A stretch of 64,000 nucleotides of DNA from positions 9,021,598 through 9,085,597 of the forward strand of contig NW_024037070.1 in assembly GCF_015706575.1 (NCBI RefSeq), in the 5' to 3' direction. A program made the position numbers and the translations under genes. Below are positions 39,187-51,468 of the stretch, piece after piece. This DNA comes from Patiria miniata (Eukaryota; Echinodermata; Asteroidea; Valvatida; Asterinidae). The notes under the pieces were generated by a model. That model did no database searches, had not been told where the DNA came from, and worked only from the letters and a program-made list of their open reading frames with translations. Numbering within the stretch: position 1 is the stretch's first letter; each line of letters begins with the position of its first letter.

Positions 39187-41003
39187 TGATCTCGCCACGT
39201 TAAAAAGCAAAGACTTCGGAAAGAAAAGATCATTTGCAAAAGGTTGAAAGAATATTACAATTGCACATTTCGTACTTAGGCCCTATCTGTGGAGAAAAAT
39301 ACAACTGAAAAACGTGCTCCTGCCGAAAAAAATCCACTTACAGTTCTTAAAAGTATAAGCTTATTACCCAAAAGCACAAGGTACATGATGCTTACAAAAC
39401 CCAAAGTTATTATTCATAAACGTAATATCAGTTGATTAGTGGGGAGTACAGTATATAAATGCTTAATTTGAATCTCTTGGCCGTCTCATCTTCAATGCAG
39501 TCGGCTTTCCCTTTGAAGATCGTCGACCGGGACTCGTAGAGTGCATGTACCCATGTCGTTATAAATATTTACGGGTGTATTACGGAGTACACAACTTGAG
39601 ACGATCTCGGCAATTTATCTTAAACGCCCCTCGATGAATGTTGAGTCCCCGGACGCCGTTGATTTCAAAGGGGATGCCGACATGAGATGATCCCGGCTGG
39701 ACTTAAGTACGAGAGAAGAGAGAGCGGAGTGCCGAGCTGGCCACACGCCCGTCCCGCCACCGCGCGACGCGGCGATCAGCCCGCGCCGACAGAAAGATTT
39801 ACTCACGGAGTCTTTGATTCCAACTCGATGTTTATCTGCGGTATTACAATAATATTATTATGCGTCTGGGTTGGCAATGCGAGATAGAAAAAAAGTAGGT
39901 TAATAATGCCTAGACTGGCTTAGTTTGGGAAAAATCATTCACTTAGAAATATCAGTAACGTACAGATGATATCGGTGTTATTATCAAGGTGGATCTTGCC
40001 TGAATGATCGAGTTACTTACAGGCCGTATAATATTGAAAGGCTCGTTAAAAACTGGGCCATAAAAAAGGGGCGTGGCTGGGATTTGTTAGGGGGTTTGTT
40101 CACTGTGAAAATAGGTCATCTGTAACTTGAAAAAAAAGAAGAGTGATTTAGAATATTTATTTGAGTATTTGTGGAGTAATGCAATATATAAATTCTATGT
40201 GTGGTGTGCACAAAATACTTGCGTAATATCAGAACGGCCAAATTTCTGTTATAGGTTTTGTTTTACATGAAAAACGAATAAAACTGCTGAAAATTGCTTA
40301 CTGACTGTATTGACCTGAAATATGCAAATCAATAAAGTTACAGGGCATGACGTTCCGACTCTGGCAGGATCTTTCTCAAAAGCCAAAATTTAAAAAAAGG
40401 CTCAAATTCATCCCAAGTACTTATTACAAATTTACTTCCCATACAATTCAATCTGCCGCAATAACCGAGATTTCGGCAATTGGAGATTTTCTTTCAGCTG
40501 AGAGGCTCACACACACACGACTGGTTTTATAAAGAGAGCTGTTTACAGACTCTGGCCTCATTGGTTTTTCAAAATCATTCCGGAGTCATCAAAGCGGCGA
40601 ATTAGTCCAACGGTAAAGCATGATTGCTCTCAACGGTTCAATAATGTGGAATGGATGAGATTCACTTACAAAGCCGAACTTAATCAAAGTGGTTATTTTA
40701 ATATTGTATATCGGAGCGGGCGGCGGGGGGGGGGGGGGGGGGGTTGCATCATGGTTATTGGCAACCAACCTAGCATGATATTCCCAGACGCCATTCTATT
40801 ACTGGCTTTGGTTTCCTCGCAGTTATTAAAAATCTTCCTAATACTTACACCAATTTTGTAAAAAACTATCAGAGGGTGTAAATTACATTGCTTTTAAGGT
40901 GTTTACATCTGGAAATGGTGCCAAACTCTCTTAATCAATTTTTTTTAACACTTAAAAAAAAAAAAAAAAAACTAAATACAAGTAGTATACTTTGAGGATA
41001 AGA

Positions 41004-41009
41004 TTTATT
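41004..41009 (-). terminator. Candidate TCF25 polyadenylation signal
   Basis: TTTATT on the plus strand reads AATAAA on the minus strand, about 690 bases beyond the TCF25 stop codon. It is one plausible signal among AT-rich sequence, chosen by position only. Confidence 0.3.
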
Positions 41010-41497
41010 TTTTTCACTTGCAATGCCAAAAGCATTTGTTATAAACATATGCTTTTTACTTCATGTCACTTTATACGCTGTAGGTGTGGACTATTTCAAA
41101 GTGAAATAAACCTCTGTCATCACAGCTGATTGATGTTTCTGCAAGTCAGTTTCACCTAATAAGACTCCTTCACCTCACATATGCTTGCTCCTCATATTAC
41201 TCTGAATGCACCCAAACCCATGGCATCTTCGTGTGAGCGTCAGGCAACACCCGCAATGTGTTCAAATACCCCCTCCCCACCCCCCCCCCCCCCCAAGTGG
41301 TCTTCGTCAATTTTTTCTTTGGAACCTTGGAAGGGGTACTTGTTGAAGGGGTCCGTAAGAGACTTTCTGGACAAAAGTGCCATTCCTTTCCAAAATACCA
41401 ATGCTCGTGCTAGCCTTCCAAAGGGTTGAGATTGCCTGAAAACCACTCAGAATGAATTTCTTACTGCCCAATCTCTCCTCTTTGTGACTGCTTCTTA

Positions 41498-41685
41498 GGG
41501 ATGTAGTTGAGTCAATCACAAGTCCCTGCAAGTCCATCACAAGTCCTCCAGTCCCAATTCAACTCACAAGCTATTTAAATGAGCTTTGACTAACGCATTC
41601 CTTTGTTATCTTTCATCCACTGTCTCTTGTGACTGGACTTGTGATTTACTTGTGACTGGACTTGTGATGGGCTTGACTACATCCC
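41498..41685. mobile_element. GACTTGTGAT palindromic element, full copy beside the TCF25 stop
   Basis: The ends GGGATGTAGTTGAGTC and GGCTTGACTACATCCC are inverted repeats, and the arms carry repeated CACAAGTCC/GGACTTGTG words around a centre near ATTCCTTTGTTA. The element ends only nine bases from the TCF25 stop codon at 41695, so it would form the first part of that gene's 3' UTR. Its length is about 188 bases and it has no coding capacity, as in a miniature inverted-repeat transposable element. Confidence 0.75.
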
Positions 41686-41694
41686 TGTTGCTTG

Positions 41695-44600
41695 CTAATC
41701 AAACTCTTCCATCTCCTCCTCATCTTCCTCCTGTCCCCCCTCTGGGGGTCTCAGACTATGCAGGAGGTCCCTCATTGCATCCATCAGGGTGCCTAGACTC
41801 TGACGGAGGTCGGTGTTGGGGGCTAAGTAGCCTCCTTCTGCACCGGCCGGGTCATCGCCACCGACTTGAACCGCTGGGTCGGGAGGTGCTGCTCCAGGTG
41901 GCTGGGAGGAAAGCAACAACAGAAAGAAAAACTGTCTACCATCCATTTGACTTGGGGGGAGGGGTGTTTAAATATATCAAATGGAGTTTGAGGCTTTGCA
42001 AAGGAAGAGAACTTGAAGAGGTTTGTGGATACATCATGAGAAGTGACGCACCCTAAAGAAGTGGCTTGAGACGAACATGGCTTAAACACCCTTTTTTAAG
42101 AGTTGTACAACTTCCAGACAACGTACACAATAGATCATTCTCGTTATGGCATTTCTTGTCCGCTAATGCCCAGTAAACTTGTTACTGTTTCTACAGTAGT
42201 CACTCTATGACGCCAGTCTGCAAACTTCTACACTATTCATATGAACAAACCTTTCACCTGCTTCTACAATAGGAATACAAATTGCGAAAAGGAAAAATGC
42301 TCTGTAAGGCCAAAAAAAAAAAGGCTCCGGTTTCTGGTATGGAGCTTGCCCAAAAAGTGGTGCGGCGACGCGGCTTTTTTTTTTTTTTACCTGTTTTTTT
42401 TTTGCTTCAAATGTCGGCGGATGACTGCAAAATGGTGCCCGACTAAACTTAGTACAAATATATGGGAGTCCAGAGAGGCCACATAAAGCTTATTCTTGAT
42501 CATAACCCCATCTAAAAACACGTTAAAATTGTGCAGCAGCAGGATTCCAGTCAAACCAGTGAGTTTGGTGGTTTTGAGACATCATCTTTCATTGAAAAAA
42601 AAACTTTTTCATTTTGCCGACGCGCATGGCTACGGCGACGCGCACGCATACCAGAAACCGGAGACTTATTTGTTTTGGCCTAATACATTGGCGCGATCTG
42701 CACATGTACCCCTACAACGGTTACAAAGAGATTATTGGGTGGGACTTCTGAAGACACTGATGTTCATTCAAAGATGCTACAACTTTGTGCATTCAGATGA
42801 CAGAATTGTGCATGCTTTTTTGCCATACCCGCTATCAAACCAGTTCACATGATATGTGTCTTGCAGAAGATGTTGATGGGGGGGGGGGGGGGGAGAGACG
42901 GTTGATAAGACTTACTGGAGGTAAATATGAAGGCATCATCGACCGGAAGAATTCCGCAAACATGCCGTTATCTGCGCGAAGGCTGCTGGCCCTTTGCTGT
43001 CTGTAAATAAAACAAATGCACAAGATGATATATTGCCTTCTGCTTCAAGTAGAGAAAGAACGCGTTGACTCAATGTATGACTTTTGAATTGCTTTCAAAA
43101 TTCCTGGAGAAGAACTCTTCAAGATATGGAAAGAGGTCTGAATCAGTGACAAAATCCACCACTAGCAGCACATTTCTCGCGGAACATGTATCAAACATTC
43201 ATGTGAAATGATAACAGCTGACAGCATATTTTGAAAGTATCATTTCATTTTGAACTAAATTCTATCAGCGGTCTCACAAGGCATACCCTAGGACGCACTC
43301 CCCCAAGCTGAATGGAAAAATGGAGAATTCACTCCGAGCTGCAAAATGTGCCACATGAAATAATTTTACTTTCCCCGCCCTCACGGAAACATTCCCCCAC
43401 CCTAACAGAAATGTTTCCCCACCCTAACAGAAACATTCCCCACCCTCAATGTAACAAAAATGTTTTCCTACCCTAACACAAATGTTCCCCCACCCTAACA
43501 GAAACATTCCCCCACCCTAACATTAACATTCCTCCATCCTAACAGAAACATTCCCCCAGCCTAACAGAAACATTCCCCCACCCTAAATGTAACAGAAATG
43601 TTTCCCCACCCTGACACAAATGTTGCCCCACCCTCACAGAAACATTCCCCCACCCTAACAGAAACATTCCCACCCTCAATGTAATTGAAAGCCACCATTT
43701 TAAATTCCCCCACTCTGGATGAAATCCTCGATGGGATCTCTGCATACCTAGCAGGTATATGATAGGAGATGATAGAATCCTTGGGAGGCACCGGGTCGTA
43801 GGATAAGACCGGAGTATTGGCCAGCTCTGGAGGGAGGGACACGACTGCATCCTTGATATCGGACAGGATGATATGACGGAAGACGTTCCGTGGCGTACCT
43901 CGATATCTCGTCTGCCTCCTGAGGAGAAACGCAAGATGAATATGTCTTGGAGTAATGGGCATTTTGGTGTTATTGTTAATCTCCTGTTACTTGTGAATGA
44001 AGTTGTGATGGACTTGCTAATGTTGCTAGCATTAGACGTTGGGCCTTATCCCTGGCTAACATTGCATATACGGGTTCATGACTTCTGACTAGCGCCCCTT
44101 GAACAAAGACATTGACAAAACTGGGAACCGCCAACATATGGCTGGATAGCTCAGTTGGTAGAGCACCGGAACAGCAATCCGGAGGTGGCAGGTTCAAACC
44201 CCACTTCAGTCAATGTCTTTGTTCAATTTAAAAAAAGAAGCTTACTTTTAAGAAAACAATTTACTTTTTGCTAAAAACTGAGAAAAAAAAAACCAAAAAG
44301 GGGTAAGGATCTCTTAAATTCAGAACCCCCCCCCCTCCCTCGGACCCAGATATGCCTGTGAATTTATCACGGCACATACTTTGTCTGATATTCCTTGACC
44401 ACTGGGTCCTGACTGTCCACCCGTTGTAGCACCACACTGACATTACTCTCCAACCATTTCATGACCTCGGGCACCTTCCACATGGCATAGTTCCGGCTGA
44501 TGTAGAGCGTTATCAGCTGGGTCAGTGCTGCTGGCTGGCTGTGGGTGCAAAGAAAAGAGTTGATGGTTAGACCACGAGGCAAGTGTTGTAGTTAAGTCTA

Positions 44601-47600
44601 TCACAGGTCCTTATAGGTTTATCACAAGTCCATCACAAGTCATCCAGTCATAAGTCCAGTCACAAGCTGTTCAAGTGAACTATGACAAAGGCATTTCTTT
44701 GTTATTGTTCATCCCATCGGACTTGTGATTGATCTGTGACCAGACTTGTGACCTGACTTGTGCTGGACTGAGCCTCAACACTGCTTTGAGACTTGATGAC
44801 TTGTGACAGACTTGATGTCTTCTTAAGTTCTTGGCTACCTCTCTGCTAATGTGTAGGCAAGAGCAGGTACTAGAGCAAGCAAGCAGATAAACTGAGAGAG
44901 AAGACAAGTAACCAGACATGAAATAAATGGCATTATTGTAGGGACTTACTTGCAGTAACTCACAGGGGAGAAGAACGGATGCCTCTTGGCTGAGGCGTCC
45001 GGCTGGATGCTACACTTGTCCAAAAGGGGCATCAAGGCCTAAGAATAAAGTCACACAGGAGAAAATGTCATCTCAAATCAACTTCCTGTAGTTGATTTGT
45101 GAAGTACCCTGCTCCTTTGCAACCATAGTTAGCTGCAAACATCATAACGGTTGAATTATGCTCAAACATCGCCACAAAACCTCTCTTCCCTAGTTGGACT
45201 AGTCCAACAATCAACAAGTAGGAAGCATTTGATAACAGTTGGTTCATCTTTGGAAAACCACAGTTCTTGATCAAGCCTGCTCCTAGTTTACAGATTGCAC
45301 AGTTATAACAAAATTGTATATTCTACAGGCAGCAGCAAATTTTGAGACAATCCAACCAAATGTGAGTTCTAATTGGGACACCCACGGATATCGAGGTTCA
45401 TCTGAGAGTGTGTGACCTAATCCGGAATATTTGAGGTAAAGGGCTAATAAGAAGGGGTAAAATAGATGAAAAACATTACCGAGGGGTACATGAGTAGAGC
45501 TGTTTGCAGACAAGAGTCAGCTTTGGTAGTATCGCCGTCTTGACTGTTGTGGAAATGAGCCAGCGCCAGGCTGAAGGCAAAGTTGGGCAGCTGGGAAAGA
45601 TTCTTGTGGGCCTGTTCAAGGAAAGACAAAGAAAGATAAGATTAATAATTTGGTATGCATGACATTTGAGGTGCTTAAATTTAAAAAGAAAAATTTGTCT
45701 ATGACTACTCCACTGAATATTAATTACAAACCACGGGATACGTAGTGGTGCCTGCGTGCAAATTTTATCTTAATGCTTACACATCCCTAGAGTTGTCTTT
45801 TGTTATTGGCCTGATGAGCAGGGGTAATAATGATGCGCTGACATGAGAGTAATATATGAGTTATTTTTTTTTATTTTCACATTAAATTTCAAAAGGAACA
45901 TGAGGGTTATGACAAATGAATGAGAAAACAGAACATCGTTTTATCTTTTGCCTTGAAACTTCGATTCAAAATGTCAGCATAGGAAACAAATAATTGATAT
46001 TTATCTATTAAAAAACTTGGCATAATACTTGTATTTTAGGATTCAGGAGGGAGGCTTAGAAAGTTGGGAAGTTGAAGCCTCCCCCTCCCCCCCCCCCCCC
46101 CCACCACCTTCCTCCCAATTTTGCCCGACTCGTTTCCCTTAGCCTTCTCCTCAAGTCTGCAAACATCATGGTTAGAGAATACGAACTGCTTGAAATGGTT
46201 CAGAATCATGACTAATGTCTTGATTTGCAACGTTAAAAATCAGCCCCCCCCCCTTCCCTGATTTCTGGATCCACCCATGACTTGGTATGGAGCTCTGCTA
46301 ACTATTTGTTGGCTGGAGGTGCTTACCTCCCATTCATCATGCATCCTGATCAGTACTTGATACTGCTCAGACCTGAGTGCATAGTGGTCAATCATCAACA
46401 AGATGCCCAGCGGATCAGTGTCTGGGTCAAGACTGAAATGAGAGTTCACAAACAGAAATGATACTACAATACCTCGGTCAATTTATATCATAGTGGTTTT
46501 ACATATAATGTGATTTGTGTGACATTAAGTCGTTTTTAAATGGAAATTAAGGATTACCATGTTCAGGAGAGTAAAAAAAAAACTGGTTTTTTTTTTATTC
46601 TGGAATTTACCTCAAGAGTAGTTTACAGATTTCGAGAGCGGTACGATTTGCGCCCCGCTGACCCACGAACACCGCGTGTCTGAACAGGGCCAAGAAGAAT
46701 GCTCTGTTCTCTACCCTTCGGTAGTCCAGTCGACACGTCCCCTGTGTCAAGCTGAACATTGTGTGGAAGCTACACTCAATGTTGTACAGCGCCCTCTCTA
46801 GTCAGTCAAAAGAAAAGAAAAGAAAAATGAATCAATTCAATAATTTTATTGCTTGTTACAATGTCCTGCACTTTATAATCTGAAATTGATAAGGCCAATT
46901 TTGATTTGTGTTAAGCTGACTTTGCATTATTAAAAATCATTTTATGTAAAAACTTAACCTGAAAAGGACACATTTGAAAACATCAAATTATACGTCGGTT
47001 TAACAAAAGAGACCCAAATAAACATAAATGGTACACCATCATGAACTGGCTCTACCACGTAACACACAGGACTAATTTGACATTAGTCAACTAGGCTAGA
47101 GATCTGACATCTCAAATAGGATAGCAATTCCCGCAAAGATTCTAAAATTGTATTGGTTCCTCGTCTGTAGTCGTCTAGTTCTCAAGAACGAATGCACACG
47201 AATTGTGCCTAGCTAGCTGTGTTCATGTGACTATTGCAATGAAACTGACCTTGTGTCAGAGGTCACAAGGACAACACCATGCTAGTCGATCTCTGACTCT
47301 ATATATGAGTGAGTTATTGATGTAGTGTTCTAGTATGACTCACCAACAAGCTCAGCGGCCATCTGTCTGTCTTCGCTCATCTTACAGACTTCACTGAGTT
47401 GTAGAAGGGTGTCGATGTGGTAAGGGTGCATCTGAAGCAGAACCTAGGTTAAGACACGACAAACATTTCAACTTACTCACATGAATTACACCATATTGAA
47501 ACATTTGGGGACCGATGGACAAAATTGGTTCTTAGCACTTTGATAACATTGTATTACATTGTATTTAAATCCCTGATGAATGTATAAAACCATACAGTGT

Positions 47601-50600
47601 TGGCCTGAGCAGTTTGAAAGTGACAGGCAGGGCAGTTTGAGCAGGACAGGAACTAATGGGTTATGACGCGGTTGACCCCCATTAAAGCTTAGTGGTAGAC
47701 TGAGACATCTGCACTAGTAAGCAGGAGGTCGTGGGTTCGAGTCCAGCTGGAGTAAGCTCTTGTACAGCAACAATATGTCGATGAAGGGTCAAAACAAAAT
47801 ACTGTTATTAGCACAAAACAATCTAATTTTGAAAAGTCAAGTTTTAATATTGGGCAGGGTGTTGCTGGGGGGGGGGACGAGGGGTAGAAAATGGGACAGA
47901 ATGGGTTGTTACCGTTAGATTCTGTGGGTTGAGTGATTCTACGGCGTCCAGAAATTGAAACTGAACCTGCTGGTAGTCCTTTGAGTGCTCAAGAGTGAAG
48001 TACTGATACCTGGTGAATAATCAACAAGCAATGAGTGATATGGTTGTGCATACTGCCACCCCAATTGTCATCATTGTCAGCAAAATAATGGTTTATATCT
48101 TACAATGTTTGACAAAGGGCCACCTCAAAGAACACGAGCTTGACTTGAATGGTATCCACTCCAATTATCTCGTAATTAACTGAGCTGGATGCTGCACACT
48201 ATGACCTATTTGCTTTGACGTAACAAGTGAATAGGTCATTTAAATTGCCTCAAAACACTACAGAATCTACAAGCGGGAGTATATTCCCATGATCAACAAC
48301 ACATTCAAATAATCGTCCATTGGTTTATAGGTCAGTGAGCCCCATCCGCACTTATCCACATGTGAAAGCCCCCCCCCCCCCACCCATTCCCTTCCTCCCA
48401 AAATCTCCAGCAGTCAGCAACTCGAAAGAATGTCTGACTACTTGACTACCTGTCTTGGTCTTTCTACAACAATTTTGTGGTCACCTCCCATATTTAAATT
48501 GCTTGGGCACATCCTGTGCATACTGTTAGCTTCATATGGATTGTATTTTGTAATTAAGAAAGCTTTTTAGTTTACTACAATTAGAGTTGTAGCTTACCCG
48601 CCTTTTATTTCAAGCTGTCTCATGGATAAACCTGTTGGAGAAGAAAAGAACAGAAAAGAAGAACAAAATCCTGTCATTCAATGAACTGACTGGAAGACTC
48701 CGTTGATTTTCAGACAACATACTGCTTTAGATTTAAACTGGAAAAAAAAATTCAGAGGTAAAGGCACTTGATACAGATATAATTGCCAAGTTTCATATTC
48801 ATGGAATAGGAACATGGTTCATGTCAAGACTGCATTAAGGTGAACCGTTACTCACCTGATTTTCCGATGTTGGGCCATTCAGCTTTTGGGTTGACCAGCC
48901 AAGTTGATCGCTGATATGCTTTACGTCGTCCTCTTTTCCTGAGCAGGGATATAAGACAGCCTGAATTTATTCAATAATAAATTACTATTTTTAATCATTA
49001 GTCATGACATTTCAAACAGAGTTTTGGGGTATAAATCTTCCTGTAGATCTCCCGTTTATTTTTGAAGATGTAAACAACGGTTTCCTTTTCCCCTATATTC
49101 CCACATGTTCAAATTGCTGCATGAAAGTTCTGAAATTGTAAAAACAATTTCCTGTTCTAGATTTAAAAACTTTTTCCAAGAAAAAATATAACAGATAGTT
49201 TTCTTAATGAATTAAAAAAAAAATCCATAATTTTCTAAATATCAGATTCACAAAATTCAATTTACAAAAATAACTGTGATACCTATAAAAATACTTGATA
49301 AATGCTCAACCATTGGGTAATTGCCAAACTTTGGGAGACAAGCACGTGGGTGCAGTGGTTCTATCCACGCCTTGCACCTCTGTGGCAGACATGCGGGTTG
49401 GGTTGGCAGTCCCCTACCTGACACTGGGGTTCCCCCCAATATTTCCTCTCTGGGGTTTTCCTCCCACCTCTAAAACTGAACATTTCTTCATTATCTTCTC
49501 TTTATGGTTTTCAAGTCTTGTGAGCTATAGTGACATGGGAGCTTTTGAGGAATCCACGGTTTCAGTACCAGAAATGAACTCATACTACTAATGAGTATAC
49601 ACAGTAATGTTGTCTTACCTCTGCTCAGTTTGCCTGACGACATTCGAGCCAAAGATTCTCCGCATCTCGTTATCTGCATTGAGATTCTTGTGTTCCACTG
49701 CCAGCACCGCCTTGGTTTCCATGGGAACAGCGGTGGCACCGTGGGTAATCTGCCCTGCCCTTCCATTGGGCAAAGCTCCAAGCATAGCATTGACTTCCCT
49801 GACGCTGGCATCAATTTCATCTTCCTGTCATGTGACATAGGTTAAAGGTGAATTGGCTATTGTATCTGAGGCTATTTTTGAAACTTGGGCTTTGTCCCGA
49901 CTTCAGTTTCTGGCTTTAGAGTTGTGAATAAAGGCCCCTAACCTTGAATAGATTTCAACTTAGTCCACATCTGATTTCTGTTACAGGAACATCAAAAACA
50001 ACATTTCTGGGAAAGACAAAGCCGAAACTGAGGACAGAACCTTGGTTTGAAAAATGGTCAATGTCTGAGAGGTTAAATTTTTAAAACTTTTTCAACTGCC
50101 CAAAAAATAGGAATTGTAAGAGTTCATAAAAGAAAAACAGAAAGATCTTTGGCAATAAGCATAAACACCACCTGCCTAAGTCTCATTTCTTAAGAATATT
50201 ACTTGGCAGTATATACTGATGCAACTGATGATTTCTTTTAGAAGTTTTCAGAATGTTTCGGGACTGGTCAATCTTTATTGTAACAAATGAGGTATCCTTT
50301 TTCAACAATAATTTTTCACAACGTGAGATAGCAGATACTTTCAAGTCATCTATATTTAAACATTGGCAGCTGGCCAGACTCAATAGCATAAGTATTTTGA
50401 ATTTTTTAAAAATTAGCTATTCATATACTGTTAGTGCATGAGAAAGTTTTATCCATAATTCGATAATTTTTGGGGGAGTACAGTTTTTCCAAGCCTGAAT
50501 ATTTACATTTTCAGGCACATCTTCAGCTTTTGTCTCGCTGTCAGCCTGCTTCCTTTTCTTCTTCTTTTTCTTCTTCCTCTTGGCCCCTGTGGCTGTTTCA

Positions 50601-51468
50601 CGACTCGTTTGTTTGGATGACGTCTGGACTCCTTGTTGAGGGAATGATGTACTTCTATCATTTCCATCACTTTCAACATCGTTGCCATCTTCCTGCAACT
50701 GTAATAAATAATTATGAAAAATCTGTTATAAAAATACATATTTTTTTCTGAAGATTTTTACTGAAGTGAGGGTTTGCACTTTATTGCAGGACAAATGTAC
50801 TTATTTCCTAAGAATTGAATAAGTGGAAAATAACTTAACTGAAAAAAAGCTCTGATGACACTAAACTCTTAAGGAAACTATTAAGCAGGAAGTTGAAAGA
50901 AATTCCAAATTTTGGGTAAAAAAAATATGTGGTGCCATGATGAAAATGCCACTTTGTCATTCTGTACAAAGTCCATGGGAGGTGTAAAAATTGTCTTTGA
51001 ATTATCTTTCAACATATTTGTATCACATATTTGTGAAACAGTGATGTTATGATAACCTATTCTTCCCAAAGTTCATTTAAGAAACTTTTTATTCAGTCTA
51101 CTCACTCTGTACCCCACTAAATAATGCAAAGAAACCTTAATTTCCTGACAACATACCAAACATGCCAAACTAGATTTAGAGGTTTTTTTTTATTTATTTA
51201 TTTTAATATATATGCTTACAATATATATCCATATGTTGTTAAAATAAAACATCTCCAAATTCCAATATTATAGATAAAATTTAACTGCGGATCTGACCAA
51301 CTCAAACGGGTTGAACGGTGCGGCAGCTGGTCTTTCCATTTCATCTTCATCGTCATCCTTATCAACATCCTCATCTTCAGCCGCATCATGATCATCTTCG
51401 AGAACACGGCTCCGAAGTTCATCCAAACTCCGGTCCCCATGAAGTTTTCTCATTGCTCTGGAAGACAT
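41695..51468 (-). CDS. TCF25: TCF25 / NULP1 (Rqc1), ribosome quality-control factor, complete
   Basis: TCF25, the relative of yeast Rqc1, works with Listerin and NEMF in ribosome-associated quality control of stalled nascent chains. The coding exons, in order, are 51298-51468, 50507-50698, 49619-49824, 48856-48938, 48598-48631, 47913-48009, 47344-47443, 46611-46797, 46327-46432, 45480-45611, 44950-45038, 44380-44538, 43748-43918, 42916-43000 and 41695-41901. All phases agree and give 672 codons, close to the human 676. The start MSSRAMRKLHGD matches the family's MSRRALRRLRG. Next come an acidic stretch, a lysine-rich block near residues 97-107, and the Tcf25 domain from about 190 to 600. Domain hallmarks include STWLVNPKAEWP, GLSMRQLE, EHSKDYQQVQ, YHIDTLLQLSE, CRLDYRRVENRAF, AHKNLSQLPNFAFS and RNVFRHIILSDIKDAV. 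The tail is acidic (EEDEEEMEEFD). The exon 1 donor (GTCAGA) is weak, so that boundary is the least certain. Confidence 0.97.
43389..43688. repeat. 22-base minisatellite in a TCF25 intron
   Basis: About 13 units of ACATTCCCCCACCCTAACAGAA and variants, mostly 22 bases with 25- to 28-base variants at units 3, 9 and 13. On the transcribed (minus) strand each unit reads TTAGGGTGGGGGAAT, so the TCF25 pre-mRNA carries a long series of G-runs that starts about 60 bases after the 5' splice site at 43747. The open frames that run through it are a by-product of the 22-base period. Confidence 0.92.
44099..44226 (+). mobile_element. tRNA-like element with terminal inverted repeats, copy 2
   Basis: TTGAACAAAGACATTGAC at the left and GTCAATGTCTTTGTTCAA at the right are perfect 18-base inverted repeats. 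The tRNA-like part (44140-44211) has a 7-base acceptor stem, a perfect box A and a box B (GGTTCAAACC). The anticodon position reads AGC, and the base before it is C. Its T-stem has mismatches, so it has decayed relative to copy 1. The left flank ACTTCTGACTAGCGCCCC is shared with copy 3. It lies in the TCF25 intron between exons 44380-44538 and 43748-43918, on the strand opposite the gene. Confidence 0.88.
44582..44782. mobile_element. GACTTGTGAT palindromic element, full copy
   Basis: The left end AGTGTTGTAGTTAAGTC and the right end CTGAGCCTCAACACT are inverted repeats. The interior is rich in CACAAGTC and GACTTGTG words around ACAAAGGCATTTCTTTGTTA. It is about 201 bases long, inside a TCF25 intron, with no coding capacity. 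Confidence 0.75.
47682..47755 (+). repeat. tRNA-like sequence
   Basis: AGCTTAGTGGTAGACTGAGA resembles box A and GTGGGTTCGAGTCC is a strong box B. They are spaced as in a tRNA gene, but the acceptor stem does not close. It lies in a TCF25 intron. Its arms resemble the minus-strand tRNA-like sequence near 11.2 kb (AAGCAGGAGGTC), so the two may be copies of one tRNA-derived repeat. Confidence 0.55.

Larger units (their letters stand above)
31805..41003. other. Non-coding region upstream of NKD
   Basis: No conserved coding exon is recognisable. The untranslated first exon and promoter of NKD are expected here on the minus strand. Visible features are the TCF/LEF-type site pair near 33.7 kb, CpG-rich patches near 35.9-36.1, 38.5-38.8 and 39.7-39.8 kb, purine repeats (GA)n near 35810 and 36170, long poly-G tracts at 33305, 37246, 37927 and 40724, a tRNA-like fragment and an inverted-repeat element near 39.1 kb. 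If the leader runs straight upstream of 31804, it contains an out-of-frame ATG near 31845 whose frame overlaps the start codon. Confidence 0.55.

Noticed and set aside
43539..43962. Two minus-strand frames of about 130 codons with WGNVSVRVGE-like repeats
   Set aside because: They read from TCF25 exon 13 through its donor into the 22-base minisatellite. The repeated peptide reflects the DNA repeat, not a protein domain.
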